Made by a program: the position numbers and the translations under genes. From the NCBI RefSeq assembly GCF_003026495.1, contig NZ_PYMA01000007.1, forward strand, positions 124,001-188,000: a stretch of 64,000 nt of DNA, given 5' to 3'. Origin of the DNA: Photobacterium sanctipauli. Lineage in GTDB: Bacteria; Pseudomonadota; Gammaproteobacteria; Enterobacterales; Vibrionaceae. Below, piece by piece: positions 47,171-56,461 of this stretch; the stretch's first letter is position 1; each line of letters opens with the position of its first letter. The notes under the pieces were generated by a model. That model was not told the origin of the DNA. It did not search any database and worked only from the letters and a program-made list of their open reading frames with translations.

Positions 47171-47968
47171 CTATAGGCGAATATGCAGGAGAACCGGTAG
47201 CAGGCGGTATTTCAAACCGGGGATCTTGGCAATCCAGCGTTGCCATGAGCGCCAGCGCGAACAAGGCTTATCCAGCGGGCTATAGCGGCCCACCGCTTCT
47301 GCCCAGGGTATCAGGTCAAGCAGCTGGCGCTGCGGATCAGCATACCCGTGCGAATACGCCGCCACGCCCATTTTTTGGGCCAATGGCGAATGGCAGAGAT
47401 CGCCCGCCAGCACCAGGCACACCTCAACTTTATTGAAATGGCAGCCAATGGCTTGGAGGAACTTGGAAACCACGCCGGTATCGCAATGCAGCAGTGCCTG
47501 ATCGCACAGGAGCATGACGGGGCAAGATGCCGTGCCGGGTAGCGCCTGTAGCCAGGCGAGATCGGTGATCGAGCCGGTGATCATCCGGTAGCGTTCGCTA
47601 TCGTGGAACAGGCGCTGGCGCCAAACCAGATTCTCGGTGATATCGATATCAAACCAACGGCACAACCCGTTATCAACCCGATAGAAGCGGGTATCCAGAC
47701 CGGCACCGATATTGATGATCCGCCCGCCGGGATGGCGGCGAAGAAAATCCTCAACCTGGCGATCGCACTGCAACGTCAGGCTCGCATGCAATAGCTGCTG
47801 CTCGGTAACATTGCCCGCAAGGCAATCTGGCTTGAGGCTGCACTGGCGACAAGCTGCCGCGGCCATTGGGTCGTAAATTAGGCGATCATCAGCCAAGCTC
47901 TCGCGGCTACGGAGCCAGAGCGGCTGAAGCAAATCAGATGGGATATCGTAGCGAGTTGACTGGGCCAT
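47171..47968 (-). CDS. Class I SAM-dependent methyltransferase, leucine carboxymethyltransferase family
   Basis: The protein (265 residues from the ATG at 47968) belongs to the LCM/Ppm1-TcmP family of O-methyltransferases. The SAM-binding loop IINIGAGLDTRFYRVD is near residue 85-100; WFDIDITENLVWRQ follows near 107. A Cys-rich patch near residues 38-51 (CRQCSLKPDC) is unusual. AGGAGG lies six bases before the ATG, and a GTG two codons upstream is possible. A strong Fur box lies 28-46 bases upstream, so iron-repressed expression is likely. The substrate is unknown; members of this family methylate polyketides, siderophore-like compounds and protein C-termini. Confidence 0.82.
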   Translation of the reverse strand: MAQSTRYDIPSDLLQPLWLRSRESLADDRLIYDPMAAAACRQCSLKPDCLAGNVTEQQLLHASLTLQCDRQVEDFLRRHPGGRIINIGAGLDTRFYRVDNGLCRWFDIDITENLVWRQRLFHDSERYRMITGSITDLAWLQALPGTASCPVMLLCDQALLHCDTGVVSKFLQAIGCHFNKVEVCLVLAGDLCHSPLAQKMGVAAYSHGYADPQRQLLDLIPWAEAVGRYSPLDKPCSRWRSWQRWIAKIPGLKYRLLPVLLHIRL

Positions 47969-47995
47969 TATCACCTCCTAAACACTTAAGAAGAT

Positions 47996-48014
47996 GATAA
48001 TGACTATCATTAAC
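47996..48014 (-). promoter_or_regulatory. Fur box in front of the methyltransferase gene
   Basis: GATAATGACTATCATTAAC matches 16 of the 19 bases of the E. coli Fur consensus. It is 28 bases upstream of the methyltransferase start and 69 bases downstream of the lexA stop, so its target is the methyltransferase. Confidence 0.85.
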
Positions 48015-48082
48015 AATTGCAAAGTCTAAACAATGCAATTGGGAATAGATGGATATTTCAGAATAAAATAGCGCTTTTCCGC

Positions 48083-48703
48083 TTACATCCAGTCAGTATT
48101 ACGGATCACCCCGACGGCGATGCCTTCAATACTGAGGTGCTGGGAACTCAAATCAACCACAATCGGTGAAAACTCTTCGTTTTCGGCATGAAGCAATACC
48201 TGCGAGCCTTTCTTCTCAAGGCGCTTCACCGTTACATCGTCATCGACACGGGCAACCACGACCTGGCCGTTGTGAACATCCTGGGTCTTGTGCACGGCCA
48301 GCAAGTCGCCGTCCATAATTCCGATGTCTTTCATACTCATACCATTAACACGCAGCAAGAAATCGGCACGGGGCTTGAATAAGGCCGGGTCAACTTCATA
48401 GTGGGTCTCGACATGCTCTTGGGCCAAGATTGGCTCACCGGCAGCCACCTGGCCGATCAGCGGCAGGCCTGCGTCTTCGTTGTCGTCGGTATTCAGCAGT
48501 AGGCGGATCCCCCGCGAGGCACCCGGAATAATTTCAATCACTTCTTTGCGAGCCAGTGCCTTGAGGTGCTCCTCGGCAGCATTGGCAGAGCGGAAGCCTA
48601 GTTCACGGGCTATTTCAGCACGTGTTGGCGGCATTCCAGTATCTTCAATTTTTGCTTTGATCAAATCAAAGACTTCTTGTTGGCGCGGCGTTAACGGCTT
48701 CAT
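48083..48703 (-). CDS. lexA: SOS repressor LexA
   Basis: LexA represses the SOS regulon and cleaves itself with RecA-ssDNA. The 206-residue protein has an N-terminal winged helix-turn-helix ([21 protein letters not shown], residues 27-47), the Ala-Gly cleavage site in QVAAGEP (A88-G89), and the catalytic dyad Ser123 (GMSMKD) and Lys160 (VKRLEKKG). All key residues are present. Two LexA boxes lie upstream of its start, showing autoregulation. It is divergent from plsB, as in E. coli. Confidence 0.97.
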   Translation of the reverse strand: MKPLTPRQQEVFDLIKAKIEDTGMPPTRAEIARELGFRSANAAEEHLKALARKEVIEIIPGASRGIRLLLNTDDNEDAGLPLIGQVAAGEPILAQEHVETHYEVDPALFKPRADFLLRVNGMSMKDIGIMDGDLLAVHKTQDVHNGQVVVARVDDDVTVKRLEKKGSQVLLHAENEEFSPIVVDLSSQHLSIEGIAVGVIRNTDWM

Positions 48704-48711
48704 AGCTCACC

Positions 48712-48727
48712 CTGTCTTTTTATACAG
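48712..48727. promoter_or_regulatory. LexA box 1 of lexA
   Basis: CTGTCTTTTTATACAG has the CTG-N10-CAG form and matches the TACTGTATATATATACAGTA core well. It starts nine bases upstream of the lexA start codon. Confidence 0.85.
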
Positions 48728-48731
48728 TTCA

Positions 48732-48747
48732 CTGTGAGTATATCCAG
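48732..48747. promoter_or_regulatory. LexA box 2 of lexA
   Basis: CTGTGAGTATATCCAG is a second CTG-N10-CAG operator, 20 bases from the first. Paired operators about two turns apart are the arrangement known from E. coli lexA. Confidence 0.85.
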
Positions 48748-48983
48748 TGTTAGCGCGCTTGAAAAGGGCATTGTTCAGGAAAACAGCAATTTTAGCCGTG
48801 ATGCAGCCAAAAGCGGCAAATTAAAAAGGGGTGATCTGTTAGTCACTGACTATAAAGATGAAATATATAAAAACATTATGCAAAATAATATTTAACCGCC
48901 AAGATGTGCTATTTCGCTGCTTATCGCTGCGTTTTTTCTGCTATCCTTGCCACGCATTAAGAATTCGAGGCTAGTAAAAAGAT

Positions 48984-51434
48984 ATGTCAAGTTGGCAGAA
49001 AATCTACCAAAAAATACTGGATTTGCCGCTTTCTCTGCTGGTTAAAACCAATTCCATTCCCTCAGATCCCGTTGCTGATTTGGAGCTTGACCTAGAACGA
49101 CCGATTGTTTACATCTTGCCGTTCAGCTCCAACACCGATCTTATGACGCTGCGCCGCAGCACCCAAGAACTCGGCCTGCCTGATCCGCTAACCCCGCTGG
49201 AGATTAACGGCCAGCTATATACCCGCTATGTCTATATCGCCAGCGGGCCAAGCGTGTTCGGCACCAATGGCGACTTGCCGCCAGAATCCATCGAGCTATT
49301 CACTGCCCTGCTAGAACAACACAAACAAGACAGTAAATTGGATGTCCAGGTTGTGCCTGCATCGATTCTGTGGGGACGCAAGCCAGGCAAAGAAGATAAC
49401 CACCGCCCTATCCTGCGCCCGCTAAACGGCCCGGAAAAGTTCTTCACCATTCTTGGCCACGGCCGGGACTGCATGGTACGCCTAAGCCCGGCAGTGTCGC
49501 TGCGCTACATGGCCGACCACCACGGTACCGACGACTCGATTGCCAACAAGCTGGCCCGTGTTGCCCGCATCCACTTCTCGCGCCAGCAGTTGGCGGCATC
49601 GGGGCCCAAGCTGCCTGATCGCCAAGTGCTGTTCAACCGCCTGCTGGCATCCAAGGCTATCGAGAAGGTGGTCGCCGAAGAAGCGGCAGCACGCGATGTA
49701 CCTGTCGAGAAGGTGCGCAAAGAAGCCATCGACATGATGGAAGAAATCGCCGCCGACTTCTCCTACTCGCTGATCAAAAACGGCGAGCGCTTTCTTGGCT
49801 GGCTGTGGAACAAGCTCTACCAGGGGCTGAACATCCACAACGCCCAGCGTGTGCGCCGCTTGGCGCAAGACGGCCATGAAATTGTGTATGTGCCGTGCCA
49901 CCGCAGCCACATGGACTACCTGCTGCTTTCCTACGTACTGTACCGGGAGGGCTTGGTACCGCCGCACATTGCTGCCGGTATCAACCTGAACTTCTTCCCT
50001 GCCGGTCCTATTTTCCGCCGCGGCGGGGCTTTTTTCATTCGCCGTAGCTTCAAGGGCAACCGCCTGTACTCAACCGTCTTCCGCGAATACTTGGCTGAGC
50101 TGTTTGCCAAGGGTTATTCGGTGGAGTACTTCAGCGAGGGCGGCCGCTCGCGTACCGGCCGTCTACTGCCAGCCAAAACCGGCATGCTGTCGATGACAAT
50201 CCAAGCCATGCTGCGCGGCCTCAACCGCCCGGTTACGCTGGTGCCTGTCTACATCGGCTACGAACACGTGATGGAAGTAGCGACCTATGCCAAGGAGCTG
50301 CGTGGCAAGCGCAAAGAAAAAGAAAACGTCGGCCAGGTACTGCGCACCTTGCGCAAGCTTCGCAACCTAGGCCAGGGCTACGTTAACTTTGGTGAGCCAA
50401 TCCCGCTTAACCACTACCTTAACGAGCACGTGCCTGAGTGGCACAAAGACATCGACCCTATCGAGCCACAGCGTCCAAACTGGCTGAACCCGGTGGTCAA
50501 CGATCTGGCTGTGAAGATGATGACGCACATCAACGATGCCGCCGCCACCAACGCCTTGACGCTATGTGGCCTGGCCCTGCTGTCGTCCCGCCAGCGCGCC
50601 CTGAGCCGCGAAGAGCTTGAGCAGCAGATGGATTGCTACTTGCAGCTGATGCGCAACGTGCCTTACTCGGATCAGTTCACCATGCCGGATGCCGATGCCA
50701 AGGCTATGGTCGAGCATGCCATCGAAATGGACAAGTTTGTGGTTGAGCGCGACAGCCTGGGCGAGATGGTGTCGCTAAATCGTCAGCAGGCGATCTTGAT
50801 GACCTACTACCGCAACAACATTATCCACCTGTTTGCGTTGCCATCACTGATTGCCAACATCGTGATCCAGCACCAAAGCCTGTCGGTTAAAGCGATTCAG
50901 GACCAAGTGGCCGATCTCTACCCGTTCCTGAAAGCCGAGTTGTTCCTGCGCTTTGACGAAAGCGAGCTTGCAGAGGTGGTTGAGTCGCAGATCGAAGAGT
51001 TGGCCCGCCAGCGCCTGATCTTGCGCGACGGCGATACCGTTAGCCTGAACAACAGCCGGATTGGCCCGCTTCACCTGCTGGCCCGCACCATCACCGAGAC
51101 CTTGCAGCGCTATGCTATCGCCCTGACCCTGCTGCGCTCCGAGCCGCAGCTGATGAAGAGCGATCTGGAGCAGCAGAGCCAAATGATGGCACAGCGCCTA
51201 AGCCGCCTGCACGGTATCAACGCGCCGGAGTTCTTCGACAAGGGTGTCTTTGCCACCTTGGTAAAAACCCTGCGCAGCGAAGGCTACCTCAACGAAGAGT
51301 GCCACGCCGTATCGCAACCGGTCGAGCACCTTGCCGAGTTGCTGGCCGCCTTAGTATCACCGGAAGTGAAGCTGACTATCCAAGCCGTGATGAACCGCGA
51401 AGAGCGCCTGGAAGATACCGACGCCGATGCGTAA
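48984..51434 (+). CDS. plsB: Glycerol-3-phosphate 1-O-acyltransferase PlsB
   Basis: PlsB acylates glycerol-3-phosphate at position 1, the first step of phospholipid synthesis, at the inner membrane. The 816-residue protein matches the large gammaproteobacterial PlsB. The acyltransferase motifs are block [13 protein letters not shown] near residue 306-317, block [18 protein letters not shown] near 350-365, block [16 protein letters not shown] near 385-397 and block [11 protein letters not shown] near 421-429. The ATG at 48984 fits the family N-terminus [12 protein letters not shown]. It is divergent from lexA with 280 bases between them. Confidence 0.97.
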   Translation: MSSWQKIYQKILDLPLSLLVKTNSIPSDPVADLELDLERPIVYILPFSSNTDLMTLRRSTQELGLPDPLTPLEINGQLYTRYVYIASGPSVFGTNGDLPPESIELFTALLEQHKQDSKLDVQVVPASILWGRKPGKEDNHRPILRPLNGPEKFFTILGHGRDCMVRLSPAVSLRYMADHHGTDDSIANKLARVARIHFSRQQLAASGPKLPDRQVLFNRLLASKAIEKVVAEEAAARDVPVEKVRKEAIDMMEEIAADFSYSLIKNGERFLGWLWNKLYQGLNIHNAQRVRRLAQDGHEIVYVPCHRSHMDYLLLSYVLYREGLVPPHIAAGINLNFFPAGPIFRRGGAFFIRRSFKGNRLYSTVFREYLAELFAKGYSVEYFSEGGRSRTGRLLPAKTGMLSMTIQAMLRGLNRPVTLVPVYIGYEHVMEVATYAKELRGKRKEKENVGQVLRTLRKLRNLGQGYVNFGEPIPLNHYLNEHVPEWHKDIDPIEPQRPNWLNPVVNDLAVKMMTHINDAAATNALTLCGLALLSSRQRALSREELEQQMDCYLQLMRNVPYSDQFTMPDADAKAMVEHAIEMDKFVVERDSLGEMVSLNRQQAILMTYYRNNIIHLFALPSLIANIVIQHQSLSVKAIQDQVADLYPFLKAELFLRFDESELAEVVESQIEELARQRLILRDGDTVSLNNSRIGPLHLLARTITETLQRYAIALTLLRSEPQLMKSDLEQQSQMMAQRLSRLHGINAPEFFDKGVFATLVKTLRSEGYLNEECHAVSQPVEHLAELLAALVSPEVKLTIQAVMNREERLEDTDADA

Positions 51435-51457
51435 ACCGCAATACTATACTTAAGCGA

Positions 51458-51485
51458 AACGGGCTGCCTTGCAGCCCGTTTTTGT
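51458..51485 (+). terminator. Rho-independent terminator after plsB
   Basis: AACGGGCTGC pairs perfectly with GCAGCCCGTT around CTT and is followed by TTTGTTTTC. It lies 24 bases after the plsB stop. Confidence 0.92.
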
Positions 51486-51717
51486 TTTCGCCAAACACCA
51501 AACTCCCGCACTATTTCGGATTGCGTACAGGCAATTGAGCTTTTTATCTATCGTGCCCCAAAAGCTGTACGCAACAGCAAAAGGCAAATACAGCCATTAA
51601 AATCAAACACTTAAACCAAGCTCTATATATACCGAGTCAATTGGCGTACACCTTGTACAGCTTTTAGCTTGCGATAACCCAAAAGCTAGCCCGCCGGGCA
51701 ACAACTTATCACCAAGC
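51486..51717. other. Intergenic stretch with nested inverted repeats between plsB and ubiA
   Basis: No ORF of note lies here. AAAAGCTGTAC (51560-51570) is repeated in inverted form as GTACAGCTTTT (51655-51665), and TTGCGTAC (51521-51528) is inverted as GTACGCAA (51567-51574). Both flanks are terminators, so any RNA made here would be self-contained; I see no clear promoter. Confidence 0.5.
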
Positions 51718-51747
51718 ATAAAAAAAGCGCCCGTAGGCGCTTTTTAC
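51718..51747 (-). terminator. Rho-independent terminator after ubiA
   Basis: AAAAAGCGCC pairs with GGCGCTTTTT around CGTA, with the T-run on the minus strand. It lies 15 bases after the ubiA stop. Confidence 0.9.
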
Positions 51748-51760
51748 TGTTTCGATAGCG

Positions 51761-52612
51761 TTATATACACACGCTAATGGCAATACCGATACAAACGAGC
51801 ATGCCAAAATAATTGTTGTTCAAGAAAGCCTTGAAGCAGGGTTCGCGCTCGCGCTCGCGGATCAGCATTTGCTGGAATACGAACAGCGACGATGCCAATA
51901 GCAAGAACCAAAAGTACACCTGTGAGAGCGACAATACCGCGCCGATCACAATCAGCAATACCAAGGTACCCAATTGCAGCAAGCCGACAATCATCTTGTC
52001 GAATCGGCCAAATAAAATAGCCGTCGATTTGATCCCGACCTTAAGGTCGTCATCCCGATCAACCATGGCATACAAGGTGTCATAAGCAATGGTCCAAAGG
52101 ATATTGGCCGCAAACAACAACCATGCCACCAATGGCAGCTCACCCGCCTGTGCGGCATACGCCATCGGGATCGACCAGCCAAACGCCATTCCCAATACCA
52201 GTTGCGGCAAATGGGTATAGCGCTTCATAAACGGATACGCCGCGGCCAAAGCCAGACCCACCACCGATAGCATGATCGTCAAGGTGTTCATGGTCAGCAC
52301 CAGCAAGAAGGACACCAAGACCAGCATTGCAAACAGTGCCAATGCCTCGCGCTCCGACACCTTGCCAGAAGGCATCGGCCGCTGGGCGGTGCGCTTCACA
52401 TGGCCGTCAAAGTTGCGATCAGCAAAGTCATTGATCACGCAGCCTGCCGCCCGCATGAAAATCACCCCGAGGACAAAGACCGCCAGCACATGCAGATCGG
52501 GGATCCCATCGGCGGCGAGGAACAAGGCCCACAAGGTCGGCCACAGTAGTAACAAACTCCCAATCGGGCGATCAAAGCGCGCCAACTGCCAAAAAGCTTT
52601 CGCTTTGGTCAT
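51761..52612 (-). CDS. ubiA: 4-hydroxybenzoate octaprenyltransferase
   Basis: UbiA prenylates 4-hydroxybenzoate, the second committed step of ubiquinone synthesis, in the inner membrane. The 283-residue protein has eight or nine membrane segments. The two Asp-rich loops are [19 protein letters not shown] near residue 61-79 and [20 protein letters not shown] near 176-195. The start is the ATG at 52612, which overlaps the ubiC stop in ATGA; an in-frame TTG two codons upstream is unlikely. The ubiC-ubiA pair is conserved in gammaproteobacteria. Confidence 0.96.
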   Translation of the reverse strand: MTKAKAFWQLARFDRPIGSLLLLWPTLWALFLAADGIPDLHVLAVFVLGVIFMRAAGCVINDFADRNFDGHVKRTAQRPMPSGKVSEREALALFAMLVLVSFLLVLTMNTLTIMLSVVGLALAAAYPFMKRYTHLPQLVLGMAFGWSIPMAYAAQAGELPLVAWLLFAANILWTIAYDTLYAMVDRDDDLKVGIKSTAILFGRFDKMIVGLLQLGTLVLLIVIGAVLSLSQVYFWFLLLASSLFVFQQMLIREREREPCFKAFLNNNYFGMLVCIGIAISVCI

Positions 52613-53154
52613 TTCCAATGTTGAGTCTCCTTATATAACGGGGCTTCCTGCAAAAATAACTCTGCCACCAATAGCGGCTTTTCATTTACCCACAAACGGG
52701 AACGGCGGGCCCATAGCGGTGCCGACGCATTGCCAACGTTCGCCACCACCAATGCATCCCGGCGGGCACTGCGGTCAGTGAAAATCCGAAAACCAAGCGG
52801 CATTTCCCCTAACTGCGCCAAATCTTGCTCTTGCCCGGTGAGGGTCGACAACGGGATCAAGGTGCGGGCAAAAACCCAAGGTTGGCCATCGCCAAACAAT
52901 ACGACCTTGCGCAACAAGCAATCATTGTTGCCAATCAGGGCGCGTTCATCGTCCTGAAGCTGTTCACGCCCTATCTTTACCTGCTCGATCAGCGAGACGG
53001 TAAATTCGCTACAATGACGCTCGAACCGGCGCGACAGCGAATCACGTTCAAGCAACCAATGCCCAAACTCGGTCCCTTCTATGGCAGCTTCTTTCGGTGC
53101 TTGCCATTTTGCACCATCCAATAAGGGCTTGTACAACTGCTTGAATTTCGACAT
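52609..53154 (-). CDS. ubiC: Chorismate pyruvate-lyase
   Basis: UbiC converts chorismate to 4-hydroxybenzoate and pyruvate, supplying the substrate of UbiA. The 181-residue protein has the family features [15 protein letters not shown] near residue 35, [20 protein letters not shown] near 88-107, and [25 protein letters not shown] near 148-172. The conserved Arg and Glu of the product pocket appear in VFARTLIP and VAELFL. It overlaps ubiA by four bases, so translation is coupled. Confidence 0.94.
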   Translation of the reverse strand: MSKFKQLYKPLLDGAKWQAPKEAAIEGTEFGHWLLERDSLSRRFERHCSEFTVSLIEQVKIGREQLQDDERALIGNNDCLLRKVVLFGDGQPWVFARTLIPLSTLTGQEQDLAQLGEMPLGFRIFTDRSARRDALVVANVGNASAPLWARRSRLWVNEKPLLVAELFLQEAPLYKETQHWK

Positions 53155-53311
53155 TTTTCCAATAAAAACCCTACCCTTCGCCTATCAAAGGCTTGGTAGA
53201 ATCCGGTTAATTTATTACCATGAAGAAACACTATTGTAGCAAGCTGTAACGTGTACGAATATCGTTACGATCGAAAGATGACAATTCATCACCAGAAAAT
53301 TATGTAACCCA

Positions 53312-53737
53312 ATGAGTGTACTAATGAAATCAATAATCTCGAGTCTTGTAATCCTATTTGCGGCTATCACGGCGTCTTTCCCCGCCCTTGCCGAAGCCGA
53401 AGGCACTGCCTCACCACAGTACACCTATTACACGCTTGCCCCGGATATCACCACCAACTACACCACCCAGGGCAAAAAGCTCGGCTACCTGCGCCTGCAA
53501 GTTGATTTGATGGTTGCCGACCCGAAACTGGTGAAAGAAGTCGAGCACCATGCCCCGCTGATCCGCGACGCCATCATCAGCATCATTGGCCAACAGCCAG
53601 AAGCCCGGATCAAGTCTTTGGCGGGACGGGAGGAAATCCGCCAGGCCTGCCTGAGCAAGGTCAACGAGCTGCTGATCACCGAAACCAACCAAAAGCTGGT
53701 CACCGAGTTACTGTTCACCAAGTATCTATACCAATAA
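53312..53737 (+). CDS. Secreted FliL-like protein
   Basis: The 141-residue protein (or 137 from the ATG at 53324) resembles FliL, a flagellar basal-body protein. It has a cleavable-looking signal at residues 5-28 (ending ALAEAEG) instead of the usual FliL membrane anchor. The C-terminal stretches LGYLRLQVDLMVADPKLVKEVEHHAPLIRDAIIS and GREEIRQACLSKVNELLI are family-like. It stands alone, not in a flagellar operon, between ubiC and glpD; a similar gene at this place is known near ubiC in other Vibrionaceae from memory. A role in motility or in the cell envelope is possible. Confidence 0.75.
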   Translation: MSVLMKSIISSLVILFAAITASFPALAEAEGTASPQYTYYTLAPDITTNYTTQGKKLGYLRLQVDLMVADPKLVKEVEHHAPLIRDAIISIIGQQPEARIKSLAGREEIRQACLSKVNELLITETNQKLVTELLFTKYLYQ

Positions 53738-53812
53738 CGACACCAATAACCACACCAATAACAGCCAATGCGGACACAAGCCGGCAAGCGGTTCACCCCG
53801 CTTGCCTGGCAT

Positions 53813-53850
53813 AAAAAAACCGGTACCCCTATGTGGTACCGGTTTTTTTG
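53813..53850. terminator. Bidirectional terminator between fliL-like gene and glpD
   Basis: AAAAAAACCGGTACC pairs with GGTACCGGTTTTTTT around CCTATGT. It serves both converging genes. Confidence 0.93.
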
Positions 53851-53868
53851 TTGGTTATCGCTTCGCGA

Positions 53869-55380
53869 CTAGCTCGCAATCGATAGGCGCTGGCGGCTAT
53901 CAAGGTAATCTGCCACGGCCTGCTGCTGCGATTCATTCAGGTACAAGCCAAGCTTGCTGCGGCGCCAAAGGGCGTCTTGCGCATCGCAAACAAACTCATG
54001 CTCGACCAAGTAATCGAGTTCGCGGGCATAGAAGCCCTCGCCAAAATGCTCACCCATATCGGCTTCGCCTCTCACCCCAGCCATGATCTGCTCGGTGCGG
54101 CTACCATAGTTGGTCACAAGGCGCTCGGCAGTCAGTGCCGGCATCCAAGGATAGGTACGGGTTAGCATCGAGATACGCCATTTGGCATTGAACCCTGCCT
54201 CGCCACCCGGTAGGTAGCTCTGCGCCGTCCACGGCTGTCCCATTGTCGGGAAAAAGGGTGCCAGCTTGACCATCGCCGTTTCCGCCAGCTTGCGATAGGT
54301 TGTCAGCTTGCCGCCAAAGATAGACAGCAACGGCGCTTCGTCGCCTTGCTGCTCGAGATCCAGGGTGTAGTCGCGGGTGATCGCCTGAGGCGAATCCGAC
54401 TCATCATCGCATAGCGGGCGAACACCGCTATAGGTCCACACCACATCGTCACGGGCAATTTGGTGGTTGAAGTGCTGGTTGTAGACATCGAGCAGGTAAC
54501 CGATTTCCGACTCGTCGATGGCGACCTCACGCGGATCCCCCTTGTACTCGACATCAGTGGTGCCGATTATCGAGAAGCGGTCCAAGTAAGGGATCACAAA
54601 CACAATCCGGTTATCTTCATTCTGCAGGATGTAGGCCTGCTCCTGATCATGCACGCGCGGCACCACGATGTGCGATCCCTTGATCAGGCGGATATTACGC
54701 GGCGACGGGGTATCCAAGCCATTGTCATAGAATTCCTTCACCCAAGGGCCGGCCGCGTTGACCAACGCGCGGCTACGGCGTTCAAAGGTTTCGTTGCTTT
54801 GCATGTCGCGCAGTGTCACCAACCATTGGCCATCTTGGCGTACCGCCCTTTCAACTCGGCAGTAGTTACGCACTTCGCCGCCACGCTCTGCCACTTCCAT
54901 CGCATTGAGCAATACCAAACGCGCATCATCAACCCAGCAATCCGAGTATTCGAAACCCTTGGTGATCTCTGGCTTTAGTACCGACTCGTCACCAAACTTG
55001 AGGCCGCAGCTGGCTGGCAGGGTGGCACGCTTGCCAAGGTTATCGTAGAGGAACAACCCGGCACGGATCATCCAGGCCGGGCGCAGGTGCGGGCGGTGCG
55101 GCAAGCGAAAACGCATCGGGCGGGCAATGTGCGGGATCTTGCGCAGTAGCACTTCACGCTCGGCCAAGGCTTCGCCCACCAGCCTGAACTCGTAGTGCTC
55201 AAGGTAGCGCAAACCACCATGGATAAGCTTGGAGCTGGCGGAAGAAGTAGCAGAAGCAAAGTCCTTGGCTTCGTATAACCCTACGGTTAACCCACGGCCC
55301 GCGGCATCGGCGGCAATACCCGCCCCGTTGATCCCGCCACCAACCACAATAATATCAAGAACCTCGTTGCCCACTGCCAT
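53869..55380 (-). CDS. glpD: Aerobic glycerol-3-phosphate dehydrogenase
   Basis: GlpD oxidises glycerol-3-phosphate to dihydroxyacetone phosphate and passes electrons through FAD to ubiquinone at the inner membrane. The protein (503 residues from the ATG at 55380) has the FAD loop IIVVGGGINGAGIAADAAGRG near residues 9-28. SSKLIHGGLRYLEHYEFRLV near 49 and CWVDDARLVLLNAMEV near 146 are also conserved. GTTDVEYKGDPREVAIDESE and YSGVRPLCDDESDSPQAITRDY match E. coli GlpD. The frame is open 14 codons upstream, but the family start is at 55380. A GlpR operator lies about 45 bases upstream. Confidence 0.97.
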   Translation of the reverse strand: MAVGNEVLDIIVVGGGINGAGIAADAAGRGLTVGLYEAKDFASATSSASSKLIHGGLRYLEHYEFRLVGEALAEREVLLRKIPHIARPMRFRLPHRPHLRPAWMIRAGLFLYDNLGKRATLPASCGLKFGDESVLKPEITKGFEYSDCWVDDARLVLLNAMEVAERGGEVRNYCRVERAVRQDGQWLVTLRDMQSNETFERRSRALVNAAGPWVKEFYDNGLDTPSPRNIRLIKGSHIVVPRVHDQEQAYILQNEDNRIVFVIPYLDRFSIIGTTDVEYKGDPREVAIDESEIGYLLDVYNQHFNHQIARDDVVWTYSGVRPLCDDESDSPQAITRDYTLDLEQQGDEAPLLSIFGGKLTTYRKLAETAMVKLAPFFPTMGQPWTAQSYLPGGEAGFNAKWRISMLTRTYPWMPALTAERLVTNYGSRTEQIMAGVRGEADMGEHFGEGFYARELDYLVEHEFVCDAQDALWRRSKLGLYLNESQQQAVADYLDSRQRLSIAS

Positions 55381-55423
55381 GCCTTTACCTCTAACGAAAA
55401 TGAAAAGTTCCAAAACGCGCATT

Positions 55424-55443
55424 TATGTTCGATATCGAGCACT
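55424..55443. promoter_or_regulatory. GlpR operator in front of glpD
   Basis: TATGTTCGATATCGAGCACT closely matches the GlpR consensus WATKYTCGWWAWCGAMCATW. It is 44 bases upstream of glpD. A further half-site-like ATTTTCG lies near 55474. A weak CRP-like sequence (TTTGA-N6-TCATT) lies near 55455-55470. Confidence 0.82.
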
Positions 55444-55522
55444 ATAGACAATTTTTTGATTGAGATCATTATTAATATTTTCGTTTTTTCACAATCTCAT
55501 GATCACGCTAACATTTTGGCAA

Positions 55523-55555
55523 AAAAAACGGGCTACCAAAGGTAACCCGTTTTCT
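55523..55555 (-). terminator. Rho-independent terminator after glpR
   Basis: On the minus strand AACGGGTTACC pairs with GGTAGCCCGTT, with small mismatch tolerance, around TTT, and is followed by eight T. It ends glpR transcription before the glpD promoter. Confidence 0.88.
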
Positions 55556-55583
55556 CATGTGTTCGCTGACTGCAGTGTAAGTG

Positions 55584-56345
55584 TTATTGAATGATCTCGG
55601 TATGGATATCCAATTCGGCCAAGCGCTTGGCCAGCTCCTCTGGCGGTTGCTGATCGGTGAACAGCATATCCACCTGGCTAATATCGCCCAGGTTCACCAT
55701 CGCATTGCGGCCAAACTTGGTGTGGTCGGCACCCAGCATTACGCAGCGGCTGTTTTCAATGATTGCCTGCTTCACCCTCACCTCGTGGTAGTCAAAGTCA
55801 AGCAATGAACCATCAAGCTCGATACCGCTGATCCCCAAAATACCGAAGTCCAAACGGAACTGGGAAATGAAATCCAGGGTCGCCTCGCCCACAATGCCAC
55901 CGTCACGGTTGCGCACTTCGCCACCTGCCAAGATCACCCTAAAGTCATCTTTGCCGGTCAGGATACTGGCGACATTGAGGTTGTTGGTCACGATACGCAA
56001 ATCATTGTGGTCAAGCAGGGCGCGGGCCACTGCTTCCGGGGTGGTACCGATATCGATAAAGAGTGTCGCCCCGTCAGGAATATGCTGGACCATGGCCTGG
56101 GCAATGTTGTCTTTCTCGGCCAGCTGCATCACCTTACGGGTGTTGTACGAGGTATTCACCGAGCTGGATGGAATGGTTGCCCCACCGTGGTGACGACGGA
56201 TCTTATTGTCGGCTGCCAATTCATTTAAATCGCGACGAATCGTCTGCGGGCTGACATTAAAACGCTCCACAAGATCGTCGGTGCTGACATATCCCTGGGT
56301 CTTAACGAGATCAATAATTTCCTGGTGACGTTTGCTCTGCTTCAC
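55584..56345 (-). CDS. glpR: Glycerol-3-phosphate regulon repressor GlpR (DeoR family)
   Basis: GlpR represses the glp genes unless glycerol-3-phosphate is present. The 253-residue protein has the DeoR helix-turn-helix (STDDLVERFNVSPQTIRRDLNEL near residues 21-43) and the effector domain with FIDIGTTPEAVARALL near 98-113 and FGILGISGIELDGSLLDFDYHEV near 172. The GTG at 56345 is chosen because the product then starts MKQSKRHQEIIDLVK, like E. coli GlpR; AGGAG is 11 bases upstream, and the ATG nine codons further up has no ribosome-binding site. It lies between glpT and glpD, each separated by a terminator. Confidence 0.95.
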   Translation of the reverse strand: MKQSKRHQEIIDLVKTQGYVSTDDLVERFNVSPQTIRRDLNELAADNKIRRHHGGATIPSSSVNTSYNTRKVMQLAEKDNIAQAMVQHIPDGATLFIDIGTTPEAVARALLDHNDLRIVTNNLNVASILTGKDDFRVILAGGEVRNRDGGIVGEATLDFISQFRLDFGILGISGIELDGSLLDFDYHEVRVKQAIIENSRCVMLGADHTKFGRNAMVNLGDISQVDMLFTDQQPPEELAKRLAELDIHTEIIQ

Positions 56346-56383
56346 TGCTGGCGCGGCTCCTATTTCATCCAAAAAGCTGGCAT

Positions 56384-56416
56384 AAAAACAAGGCTTCGCA
56401 ACTGCGAAGCCTTGTC
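56384..56416 (-). terminator. Rho-independent terminator after glpT
   Basis: AAGGCTTCGC pairs perfectly with GCGAAGCCTT around AACT; the minus strand then reads GTTTTTATG. It lies 46 bases after the glpT stop. Confidence 0.9.
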
Positions 56417-56461
56417 ATCTTACCTAGTGCTAGTTAAAGATGCCAATGATGGCGCCTTCAA

